From contig CM042157.1 in NCBI GenBank assembly GCA_023376005.1, positions 59,755,421 to 59,819,420 of the forward strand: DNA of 64,000 bases, given 5' to 3'. The notes under the pieces are model-generated. The model searched no databases, was not told the origin of the DNA, and worked only from the letters and a program-made list of their open reading frames with translations. The stretch's first letter is position 1. Each line of letters opens with the position of its first letter. Position numbers and translations under genes: made by a program. Source of the stretch: Doryteuthis pealeii. Lineage: Eukaryota; Mollusca; Cephalopoda; Myopsida; Loliginidae. Positions 53,155 through 64,000 of this stretch are shown piece after piece.

Positions 53155-54024
53155 TATATGGGATATAAGAGGTCAAACCCACATATACCGTAAAGAGTCC
53201 AGACTAGACTGTGTGAAAGAAGGCTCAGCTTAGATAAGTGGGAGACTGTGTGATGTAAGCTTCAGCTTCGCTTCACTCTACGTATGAGATTGAGGGATTA
53301 TAGGTTGAGAAAGTTCTAGTTCTGAATAAAAATGTGATCACACAAAATATATGCCTTGGTTGTCCTGTGAGCTAGTGGCGGTCTTGACGAAACCAAACGT
53401 CCAAACAGAATCGCCCCTTCACGTGGATGTGTTGTATGTTGATAATCACCGTCGTTTTTTTGGACGGTGAAATTCAAAATCTGTAGTGTTAAATGATAGA
53501 CATGAAATATCCTTTGAGCGACCTTCTTTCCGGTTACACAGACTATGGGAAAGAAAGTCCAGAGCTTAACTTAGTTAGTTAAGCGGGAGACGTCGTGATG
53601 TAAGCATCAGCTTCGCATCACTCTAAGCATGAGATTGAAGAACCCAAGGTTGAGAAAGTTCTGGTTCTGAATAAAAAATGTGATCACATAATATATATGC
53701 CTTGGTTGTCTCTGTGAGCTAGTGGCGGTCTTGGCGAAATTAGACCAGCATCTTGAGAACCAGACTATTCAACAGAAATTAGAAGACAGGAAGATAGCAA
53801 TAGATAACAGATAACAGAACCAGACTAAAAAAATCCATCCGTAAGGTACCAGCCAGCAACTCATGTATAAAAAGACTTAGATATGCGGGAAACAAAACCA
53901 CGCATGTCTCCTCGAAAGATAAGTAAGGAAAATGAAGACATGTAAGTGTGGACATAACCACGGATGCTCTCATATCTCACAATCTTAATAATAGAAAAAC
54001 ACTCCCCATAATATATACCCACAG

Positions 54025-54465
54025 GGCCCACTAATATATACGCCCCCATATGTCACCTAAACAGAGAGAATTCTAACAGACCGATTCGTTTTGTAACCAA
54101 TTTATGTCTGTTTCAAAAAATAATGTTAGAAGTATACAAACTTATCTTTTTAAAAATAGTTTTTAAAAATTATGCAGTTATAGAAAATAAACACACCAAT
54201 AATTTATCTATGATTTCAGGTTATATATAAAAAAAAATATTTTCAATGTGAAATGTATTAACTGGTCATTGTAGGCAATAATAGTGATTATACTACAGAG
54301 AAACAGTATTTCTCGAGGAGAACTTACGGGTCAATCTGCCAAATGTTTGTGCTTTAAGATTTTTCAAACCGGACATAAATTGACAATAAAACAAATCGGC
54401 CTGTTAGAATTCTGCGTGCTTATGTAACATGTGAGGCCGTATATATTAGTAGGCCGTGACACCCA
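54025..54465. mobile_element. Fold-back repeat, duplicate
   Basis: Counterpart of 20,125-20,565. Confidence 0.6.
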
Positions 54466-55072
54466 TAACATGGTATATAGCAAATTGATAAATAGAGTGT
54501 GCAACATCTGAAGCCTAGGTTTTATCCAAAGACAAGAAGGGGTACAGATAAAAGAGGGCGTAAGTATAAAAGGTATTACAAACAAACAAGTAAAAGTATT
54601 TTGGTATCGGGAAATAAAGATTTGTGTACACCAAAAGAATAGAGTCTTCGTGTTTATAATTAAGAAATAAGATGGAAACGAAGATATACAACACTCGATA
54701 CGACCCAACGAAGACAAAATCCAGGGATCTAAACACGACCAGCAACGAAGATTAGAGAATATTGAAGACATAAAGAAATAAGAAAAATAGTATGTAAACG
54801 GACACTGGGTGCCATTTTGAGGACTTGCTGGGATCGATGATCCATAGGGTTGGGTGGCGAGAGAAAGTCATCGGAATCCGTGAAGCCAACATAACTCGAT
54901 GATCATGATGATATATGGATTTTAAGGTTATTAATAAAGACATTTAGTACCGAAATCTTCACGGGGTACTACAGGGTACTACTGTAACCTAATCTCCAAT
55001 AGTCTTTAGTCGCGTTTGTCATAGAATAGTATCGTTAGAATCCGTGTTTACTGTATTGTTCTTACAAGCAGT

Positions 55073-55567
55073 CATCATCATCATGTCGCGCAATCAGCAT
55101 GGATATCCATGACAATCTCTCACCAACTTTCTCTATCATTCATTGTCCCTGGGAGGTCCTCTGCGCAGCATCCAGCATCTTCACAGAGCTGGTCAATGTA
55201 GTTCCTTGCTGGGTGGCCCATATTAGCATGTCCATGTTTTGGCCTCCACAGGAGAACATCACTTATAATGTGTCCTTTCCTGTTCTCTCGGTTCCCAAAG
55301 AGGATAGAAGTTATGTGACTGACAGGCTCTCATCATAGTCATTGGTAGCACTTGTTCAGTTTTAATCTTATTTTAGAAGAGTTCAAATAATCTGTCCTTT
55401 TCAGTTTGTTTTCCTTCTCTTCAATGATGAATATTAGACAATGAGACCTTTTTAATTGATGCAATCAGCATGGATATCCATGACAATCTCTCGCCAACCT
55501 TCTCTATCATTCATTGTCCCCGGGAGGTCCTCTGCGCAGCATCCAGCATCTTCACAGAGCTGGTCAA
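55073..55567 (-). pseudogene. Two tandem RTE LINE 3' ends (long allele)
   Basis: Two blocks of about 105 bp (55,094-55,196 and 55,462-55,565), each running from ATGGATATCCATGACAATCT to CACAGAGCTGGTCAA, flank unique sequence with AGGATAGAAGTTATGTGACT. A crossover between them would give the short allele of copy 1 exactly. Confidence 0.8.
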
Positions 55568-55844
55568 AGAAAAGGCTTAAATACCGATCATATTAACCGT
55601 TATAAATTCATATGTCGTTTATATGATATATAAACGAATCTTATTTCCGTAAGATTCGCAGTCTGTGATGAAGCCGATTAATATCGGTAGAAACAAGTTT
55701 ATAATTGGTAATATGACCGGTATCTAAGAATTTTCTTTGCTAAATAAGTATTTTTCCACAAAGCCAACATGACCGGAGGAACTAACCGTGGATGGATACA
55801 GGAACGGCACGACACAATCTAAACAACTGCATACTTATATCTTC

Positions 55845-56228
55845 ATCATCATCATGTCGCGCAATCAACACGGATATCCATGACAATCTCTCACCAACCT
55901 TCTCTATCATTCATTGTCCCAGGGAGGTCCTCTGCACACCATCCAGAATCCTCACAGAGTTGGGCAATGTAGGTCCGTGGTGGGCGGCCAATGTGTTGGC
56001 TTCCACATGAGGACGTCGCTTATGGGTTCGTCCTTGTTCTTCCAGCAGTATCCAGCATGCCTTGTCCGTCTCACTCGGATAGTTTGTGAGATGGGGGCAG
56101 GTGGCCATACAGCTGCTTCCTTGTGGGGTGCTGTTTCCACGACTTGGTCAAGACCGCACGCAACATTCTTGTGCAGGTCCCATCTAGCTTATTCTCAAGG
56201 CGCCTCGTCAGGGTCCAAGTGGTACAGT
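55845..56228 (-). pseudogene. RTE-type LINE, C-terminal fragment, duplicate
   Basis: Minus-strand frame contains PPISQTIRVRRTRHAGYCWK and a truncated GRP region; about 15 bp are missing relative to copy 1 near 55,990. Confidence 0.8.
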
Positions 56229-56309
56229 GAGACTGTAAGATGATGCCGATTAGTCAAACCAGCAGTACTTAACCATATTAAATACAGATTGGAGCATGGT
56301 TATTATTAA

Positions 56310-56518
56310 CTTTTTGTTTATTTTAAGCTCCCCACCACCACCACCACTGCGATCCTACCAGAAGCCGTTGGCTGCGACTCTCTTACGTGTCACTTGTTTA
56401 CACTGAAAAATCATTACGTTAACACCCCATTTGTTTTGCCTGGGAAATATCCCATTATACAGGTAAAACTACCAAGAAAATATGGTACAGCCGCGGGGGA
56501 AATTTCGTAGGTAAAGAG
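56310..56518 (-). mobile_element. TTAA-targeting MITE, duplicate
   Basis: TTAA at 56,306-56,309 and 56,519-56,522. Counterpart of 22,060-22,270. Confidence 0.72.
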
Positions 56519-56576
56519 TTAAAAAGGAAGGACGCTTTTATTAAAGTTTAATATAATTATTTTTATTTATTCTCAT

Positions 56577-56808
56577 TTAGCTCAGTCGGTAGACCGTTTG
56601 GCTAGAAACCACAAGGTTCATAGTTCGATATCGGCCCTCGCCAACTCAGCGTATGAGTAGCACAGGGATCTGTGCGGTAAAGTGGGGAGCTGATGGTAGA
56701 TGTGGCGCTCCATTTCAGATGCAAAAACAATCTCCTTGGTCTAGCGCTAGTGAAAAGAGGATAGACTCCCTCGCTAATACCGACTTTAGGCCACCCCGAC
56801 GACTTTAC
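56577..56808 (+). mobile_element. SINE family 1, duplicate
   Basis: Counterpart of 22,328-22,556. A box CATTTAGCTCAGTCGGTAGA and B box TAGTTCGATATCGG. Confidence 0.88.
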
Positions 56809-57709
56809 TTTTACTTTACTTTTATTCCCATTTGACATCAATGTACAGACACAACTTCCAAGATGAATCCGGGAGGCCTTCCAACAAGCAAAGTTTGTCA
56901 CTGTTGAGCGGGTAAGGCAGGTGATGAGTAGCGACCGTCGGTTGACTGTTCCAATGATTGCAAGTCAGATTCACATGAAAAAGGACTAGTGTTAGGAAGA
57001 TTATCACACAATATACCCGGCCCGGTTAATTTTCAGATATATGCGTCCTTAGCATCCGGCAGTTTCTGGCCGAGAACAACCTCTATATTCACTTGATCTT
57101 GATCCATATGATTTTATTTTTACCCAAATTCAAAAGGACCATCAAGAGGATCTGTTTTAAAGCCGCGGAGAAAAGAGTGCTGTAACGACGGATCTGATAG
57201 ACATGCCAGACGAATCCTTCCAGATTAAGCGTGGCAGAGAAAAATAGGAAAATGCATTAGACTGTTTTTCTGATTTTTAATTTTTAGATGAGGCTTGATG
57301 ATTTGAATTATTTGCATTTTTCGGACTGTTATCCTCATCTTTATTTTATATACATAACGTTTCGGTCGATATGCCCGGCCATTTTCCGGTGTTTCTTATC
57401 AAACTCAGGAAACTTTTCGAACTTTTCGAACCTCTTGGAACTCTAGACCCTTCTTGTCGTAATTGGGAGACTTCGCAGAACTTCGAACCGAACCTTTTAT
57501 TCAATCCACCGTGTAAGTGTAAAATAACGATTGTGAAAGTCAGTGTGTGATGTCAGCGATGGGTTGACGTGGGACGAATGTGGAAATTGAAATATTTCAA
57601 TAATGGGAAAAAACAGAATAAGAATGACGTGGTAGTCGCTGAAATTGTCTTTTAATTAGCCGAGCCGAGACAACAGAGAGTTTGTCTGGGGTGTTTGAAA
57701 GAGAGATTT

Positions 57710-58446
57710 GGCTGGTTGACAAGACGAGACGGATAGTTGTGGCGGTCTGTCCGTTCGAGGCTGGTTGACAAGACGAGACGTATATCATTGGCGGTTTGTC
57801 CGTTCAAGGCTGGTTGACAAGACGAGATGGATAGCATTGGCGGTCTGTCCGTTCAAGGCTGGTTGACAAGACGAGACGTATATCATTGGCGGTCTGGTCC
57901 GTTCGAGGCTGGTTGACAAGATGAGACGTATATCATTGGCGGTTTGTCCGTTCGAGGCTGGTTGACAAGACGAGACGGATAGCATTGGCGGTCTGTCCGG
58001 TCAAGGCTGGTTGATAAGTCAAGACGGATAGCATTGGTGGTCTATCAGTTCGAGGCTGGTTGACAAGACGAGACGGATAGCATTGGCGGGTTGTTCGTTC
58101 GAGGCAGGTTGACAAGACGAGACGAATAGCATTGGCGGTCTGTCCGTTTGAGGCTGGTTGACAAGACAAGATGGATAGCATTGGCTGTCCGTTCGTTTGA
58201 GGCTGGTTGACAAGACGAGACGGATAGCACTGGCAGTCTGTCTGTTCGAACTGGTTGGCAAGACGAGACAGATAGCATTGGCGGTCTGTCCGTTCAAGGC
58301 TGGTTGATAAGTCAAGACGGATAGCATTGGTGGTCTATCAGTTCGAGGCTGGTTGACAAGACGAGACGGATAGCATTGGGGTCTGTCCGTTCAAGGCTGG
58401 TTGACAAGACGAGACGGATAGCATTGGCGGTCTGTTCGTTCGAGGC
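57710..58446. repeat. 49-bp minisatellite, duplicate
   Basis: About 15 units. The variant units occur in the same order as in copy 1 over the right-hand two thirds; the left edge differs. Confidence 0.92.
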
Positions 58447-58797
58447 TAAAATCTCCGCTCGTTTGTCTTGGATTTATAAAGTTAAATAAAAGATCTCTGA
58501 AGAAAAAAAAAATCTAGTCTTGTGTTCGTTAATTAAAAACTAAGCAATGACACGAGACAAGACATCCCAAGAAACAAATTGTTCCAGTCCCGAAGAACAG
58601 AGAGAATCCTAGCCTAACAACAGTACAGATACTCAGATGTCCATTAGAGATGAGATCATCAAATCAGATAAGTATGTCTATGTAACTTGCGGCTTTTTTT
58701 TGGTATCATGACTTAATACAAAAACCATGAAAGGATAGCTTTATGTTATAATGCCATATACCCTCGTTGGGCATATATACAAGGGTTCTTTTGTGTC

Positions 58798-58872
<75 letters not shown>

Positions 58873-59597
58873 GAGGAGGGGTAGACGGAGAGATATTTAG
58901 ATAGATACGTAACTTTTTAGTTGTTACTTTCTTTCCTCGGTCATTTGTGATCTCTAGTCTCCTTTCTATTCGCCATGTTCTAGTCTTCTTTCCGACCATT
59001 TGTGACCTTCTAAGGTCTTGCTTTTAGTCCTCTCTCTCGTGTCTTCGTTTTCTAACTAAGGCATTCTTAATTAATCGACGAGGTCCGTTTCTTTTCAAAG
59101 CTTTTATTTGCCTTTCCTAACACATCGCGCGGAGTTGGATCCAGCCCAAGCAGGAGCCGGCTGCAACTGATCTAAGTCAAAATCACGTGACGTGCGAGAT
59201 GTCAACAGACCAGTAGTTTTCCGCTTCGTGATATGTACAAACTGGACCCGCAGAATTCCTACAGGGTGTTTCCAATAAACTATGCTACCAGCAGATTGAT
59301 CAAAGGGGGCCCTCCCCCGACCACCTGTTTAACCTAAGTAAGAACCAAGGTGAAGTGTTGCACGTCATGGATTGCTCAGCCACCAGGATTCTGTCCTTAA
59401 GCATCACGGGTCGTCACCCATGACCAACAGGTGGCTCCAATGGAGGGATTTTACCTCTCTGTAGAGGTGCAGTCGGTGTATTCAACATTTAAACTGAAAA
59501 GCCTGTACTCTGTGTCGATGTTTTAATCTGTACTGTGCTAAGTATTATTCTGAGCTCATGAAATGAAGGACATGACCGAAGTATTCAATGTCGATAT

Positions 59598-59886
59598 GTT
59601 CGTGGTGTAATGGTTATCGTCATTGAAAATGGTCACACTGAACCGAGTTCAAAGCCCCAACAAGGCTGTTTCCATCTAAAATACTTCTAATACCCTTGGA
59701 AAAGGTATGCATCCAACTATTCTCCCACCAGCTATTGGTAAATAGTAGGACAGACTTGGTTCGTTAAACATGGTATGACAACCAGTCTAGGAGAAGGAAA
59801 AATCTAAATCCAAACCGGTTAAATTCCGCTTAAAAATTCACCTTGTGTTGCAGCCTACTCGCGTGGATGGGTTGGGTAAATACACA
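59598..59886 (+). mobile_element. SINE family 2, duplicate
   Basis: Counterpart of 25,112-25,405. Confidence 0.85.
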
Positions 59887-60916
59887 TATTGGATGTGCAG
59901 AGAAATTAGAATAGCACTCACTGACACGGAGAATGTTAACACCATCTGACAAGAAATGTTACATAATTATTGGATCTCTAATACTTATATAAGGTAGTGT
60001 AGAAACATAATGGCGATTAGTGCAGCTGATGGCCTTGAGAATGAGTGACGGCGCTTGACCTCACTCTCACCTTGCCTTCCGGGGATAAATCGTGAGAACC
60101 GGAAGGCATGGAAGACCCTGTCTTCCGGTTTAAAGATAGTAAGTTTTAGTCAGTTAGAAGTTAGAAGCCGAGCTCGTAGGATGTAAGGATCTGCGCAGAC
60201 GTCTGGTTTGGGGATTAACAATAAAATAAGATCAAAAGTAAATCGAAGTCTTGTGTTTATTACCTAAAAACTAACAATGACACAGGACTTCTGATAAGGA
60301 GAAATCACTAACAGAAAACCAGACCCGAAGTCCCCAAGAAAGTCCAGACCTTAGAAGATTCCAGACCCAGACGTAAGATGTTAGAAGATATACCAAGTCA
60401 AGATGATAGAAGAAGCAAAGCCGGCCAGAAGAATAGATGTCCAAGATATAGAAGCAAGTAAGAAGTAAAGAAGTAATGAAGAGATACAACAGAAAGAGTG
60501 GTACAGAGTGTGTTCTTTGAAACTGGTATGGCAATCAGTCTAGGAGAAGTAAAACTCTGAATCAAAATCTGTTTAACACCGTTTTAAAAAATGACCTTGT
60601 GACGCATCCTACTCATGCAGATGGGAGGGTTAATACATATATTTGATATGCAAAGAAATTGCATTAGCACTCACTGGTACGGAGAATGTTGACACCCTCT
60701 GATGAGGTTGTTGATCCACATTGAACCCAAAGCCACGAAATAGAAAAACAGATACAAATGTTAGGAGGCGCAGGTGTTAAGAGGCGAAGTGGAGTGATTT
60801 ATTTTATGAAGACGTGGGCGAAAGTTTAAAATGCGTGGGCAATCGCTATATACATACAAGAACATACAGAAGACTAAAACTAAAAAAAGTGCTGCTGACG
60901 TAAGCAGAATCGAACA

Positions 60917-60966
<50 letters not shown>

Positions 60967-61165
60967 ACACACACACACACTAATCTATCTATCTATCTCG
61001 CTCTATCTATCTATCTATCTCCAGTTTGTTTTATGCTTATTTGTTTAATGGCATTTAAACCCTTTTGGGTTATTTAATGCCGAAATCTGATTAATTTCTA
61101 AATGTTTGATTGTAATTATTTAAGTGTGGAAATTATTTGTATTAAGAATATTCATCCGAAGCTGT

Positions 61166-61345
61166 CGCTTTAGCTCAGTCGGTAGAGCACTTGACTAAGA
61201 ATCGCAAGTTTCTTGGATCGATACTGACCCTCGTCAACTCATCGTATGAGTAGCACGGAGCTCTGTGCGGTAAAGTGAGGATCTGATGGTAGGTGTGGCA
61301 TACCACCTTGGACGCAAAAACAATCTCTTTGGTCTATGAAAAGTA
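61166..61345 (+). mobile_element. SINE family 1, duplicate
   Basis: Counterpart of 26,664-26,845, with the complete head TTAGCTCAGTCGGTAGAGCA. Confidence 0.85.
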
Positions 61346-61399
61346 AAACAGACATCTATGAAAAGTAAAAATAAAATAAACGAAAAAACAAATAATAGA

Positions 61400-61864
61400 G
61401 AAAATTTGGTGCCGTTATAGTATGTGGCCTACCTTTTTGATTATGTTATAGTATGTGGCCTACCTTTTTGATTATGTTATAGTATGTGGCCAACCCGGTT
61501 TGAATGTGTCCTACCTCACTAAGAGTATATTTATAAATATATGTAGTAGGCAATTTATTGAAAATAATTATTTTTCGCATATATTTAATTTCAAGAAATG
61601 CAATTCAGTCATAAGCTGTAAACAGTAATTAAGAATAATTAAAAAAGAATTTATCCATAATTTATATGAATCAGAGATCTATTTAATTCTAAAATATTCT
61701 AAAATTCTGAAATAGTGTTAGGCTTATGGGTTAGGGTTAGCATTTATTATTATAACCTTATAATATGATTTTTTTTATGGTAGGCCACATATTATAAGAA
61801 AGACGTGATTTCGTAGGCCCCATTCAAAAGGTTGGCCACATACTATAATGGTACCGAAAATTTC
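61400..61864. mobile_element. MITE with ~28-bp TIRs, duplicate
   Basis: Counterpart of 26,902-27,360; the left end shows three clean ATAGTATGTGGCC subterminal repeats. Confidence 0.75.
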
Positions 61865-62385
61865 TATATAAATATTTCAATAAATTTATTGAAATAAGTG
61901 TGTACAATGTGGGGGCGTAAGCCACACGTTGGGAACCACTGATATAAATCCGCCCTGTTTTCTAGGGCTGTAGAATACATCGACTGCACCTCTACAGAGG
62001 GGTGAAAATCCCTCCATTGGAGCCACCTGTTGGCCATGAGTGGCGACCCGTGATGCTTAAGGGCAGAATCCTGGTGGCTAAGCAATCCATGACGTGCAAC
62101 ACTTCACTTTGGTTCTTACTTAGTTTGGTTCTTACAGGTGGTCGGGGGAGGCCCCCTTTGATCAATCTGCTGGTCACGTCAATCCCTAGTTCCTACATGG
62201 TTGTCCCAAACATATTGCCCTTATGGCAAATCCCCAGTGTTTGGGATAATCATATAGGTGTTAGGGCTTGATGTGGCGAGTGGATTGATAGAAGGAGGCC
62301 ACTCAGACCACCCGTCTAGCCTAAGTAAGGACCAAAGTGAAGGCCAATGTTAAAGAGACCCAGTTTCACCTACTATTTACCTATA

Positions 62386-62606
62386 GCTCAGTTGGTAGAG
62401 CGTTCGGCTAGAAACCACAAGGTTCCTAGTTCGATACTCAGCGTATGAGTAGCACAGGGATCTGTGCGGTAAAGTAAGAAGCTGATGGTAGGTGTGTCGC
62501 TCCACTTCAGATGCAAAAACAATCTCGTTGGTCTAGCGCTAGTGAAAAAGGGGAAGACTCCCTTGCTGATTGGCTGATACCGACATTAGGCCACCCCGAC
62601 GACTTT
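62386..62606 (+). mobile_element. SINE family 1, duplicate
   Basis: Counterpart of 27,866-28,088. Confidence 0.85.
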
Positions 62607-63539
62607 AATTTTTTCAGGGGAATTGTTGGATGCACGCCATTCCCATATATATTAGCTGAATGTGAAATGCAAACAGCTTCATCCAGGATTTGAACTCGGG
62701 TCGCCGTGTCCATTAAAGCTTGATACAAATTATTTGTTTTTGGTTGTTTTGGTTTGTTTTGTTTTACGGCATATCAACCTCAGTGGGTCATTTAATGCCG
62801 ATAAAGTTTTAAATAAATCAATTCCTAATGGATAATACAATTTTTTTATAAACACATTTTTCTATTTAACCCATAGATGGGACCCCAACAGGTACTACCA
62901 CACCGGGTCAGAGTGGACCAGGGAGCAATGGTGATGAAGGGGTGCTCCACATTCCCCAAACCTCCAAAACTGGAACCTCACCATCAGATAGAGTTTAACG
63001 TCATTCCCAGGACATGTAGACCCTCAGCCACCGCCTTTTAGCACCCATATGATAAAAAGAAATGATTTGTACAAAATGATGTACTTTCAAGTAACTGGTA
63101 TTAACTTACTGGTTAGCAAGCTACGTTCTCACTGGGCGCTTTATACTTCCGGACCAGTGTCAATTTAAGATAAGTTCAGTAAATTACAACAATATTAACG
63201 TCACTAGATGAAAATATATCTAACCCTGAGAGTGGGGCTGCGGGAATACACTAGCTACATGTTTTGCAAAATGCTAACCCCACCCACCCAGCTAAGTGTC
63301 AAACCCTGGATAGTTTTTTAGTGGATACACCAAAAAGTTCTCCTGGGCTTGACACTTAACTGCATCCGGTAGTGAAGCTCCATTTCTGAAGTGGGGTCAC
63401 CCCTTCGCTGCTGATATTCACAGATCAACTCTGACCTGGAGTGAAAGTACCTGTTAGGATCCCATATATAGGCCACATAGATCTGTTTGAGATAATATTT
63501 AAGATGATTGTAAACAACATTGATAAGCTTTATTGACTG

Positions 63540-64000
63540 ATAGATATTGATGTTACACCTAATATGAAGTGTTTACCTGTTTAAAATGATTATGAATTTC
63601 ATTAATACATTAGCACTTACAATATTGATGTTACACCTAAATATGAAGTGTTTACCTGTTTAAAATGATTGTGAATTTCATTAATACATTGGCTCTTAAA
63701 ATGTTGGTATTGTAACTAAATATGAAGTGTTTACCTGTAAAAATGATTGAGAATTTATTAATGCATTGGCTATTAAAACATTGATATTGTAACTAAATAT
63801 AAAGTGTCTACCTGTTTAAACTGATTGTAAATTTTCTTAATACATTGGCTCTTAAAATATAGATATTGTAACTAAATAAAAAGTGTTTACCTGTATAAAA
63901 TGATTGAGAACTTTATTAATGCATTGCCTATTAAAACATTGATATTGTAAGTAAATATGAAATGCTTACCTGTTTAAAATGATTGCGAACATTATTAATA
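63540..64000. repeat. ~78-bp satellite, duplicate, cut by window end
   Basis: About six cleaner units. Includes the unit (TAAAGTGTCTACCTGTTTAA) that is missing from copy 1 near 29,270. Confidence 0.88.

Larger units (their letters stand above)
49299..64000 (+). repeat. Large duplicated segment, forward copy 3
   Basis: Collinear with 15,435-29,446 and continuing past the window end. The first ~1 kb after the gap has extra indels, then it becomes clean. It differs from copy 1 by scattered substitutions and several structural differences: +371 bp at the LINE ends, about +280 bp before the minisatellite, and -14 bp in the chimeric SINE. That is the pattern expected of an alternative haplotype. 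Confidence 0.9.

Overview
This window looks like intergenic or intronic DNA from an invertebrate metazoan genome. I see no intact protein-coding gene, rRNA or functional tRNA. The AT-rich sequence, many long (TA)n, (TG)n and (GA)n tracts, two tRNA-derived SINE families, an RTE-type LINE tail ending in (ATG)n, Penelope-like remnants and non-autonomous Helitrons suggest a lophotrochozoan. A mollusc, and a cephalopod in particular, is my best guess, but no host gene confirms it. All open frames over 60 codons are either transposon fragments or translations of simple repeats.

Layout. 1-15,400 is single-copy within the window. It holds an AT-rich minisatellite (1.3-2.1 kb), two inverted-repeat elements that carry telomere-like repeats (3.1-4.0 kb), an RTE LINE tail (4.8-5.3 kb), a cluster of Penelope-like fold-backs and hammerhead-like motifs bounded by (TA)n (8.0-12.0 kb), an 89-bp tandem array apparently built from a mariner-like MITE (9.9-10.7 kb), a second LINE interrupted by a TTAA element (10.7-11.3 kb), and a Helitron with a nested insertion (12.6-13.5 kb). 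From 15,435 onward the same ~14-17 kb appears three times: forward (15,435-32,516), inverted (32,664-49,198), and forward again after a 100-N gap (49,299-64,000). Each copy carries, in order, a (TA)n-bounded fold-back, Helitron, SINE, chimeric SINE/tRNA-Met half, Helitron, fold-back repeat, RTE LINE tails, TTAA element, SINE, 49-bp minisatellite, LTR-like leader cassettes, a 460-bp MITE, SINE and a 78-bp satellite. The third copy is cut by the window end.

The forward-inverted-gap-forward layout is probably mostly an assembly product. The inverted arm has dense small indels that worsen toward the gap, and it folds back around a 147-bp spacer. The arm shares four structural or sequence markers with the third copy and not with the first, so it seems to come from the other haplotype. 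I read this as a fold-back chimeric read at a contig end, joined by a scaffold gap to an overlapping contig of the alternative haplotype.

No genes act together here. The biological interest is in the mobile DNA: hammerhead-like Penelope termini, Helitrons with textbook ends, a MITE family carrying telomere repeats, tandem amplification of a MITE, and a TSD-bounded SINE fused to an antisense elongator tRNA-Met 5' half.
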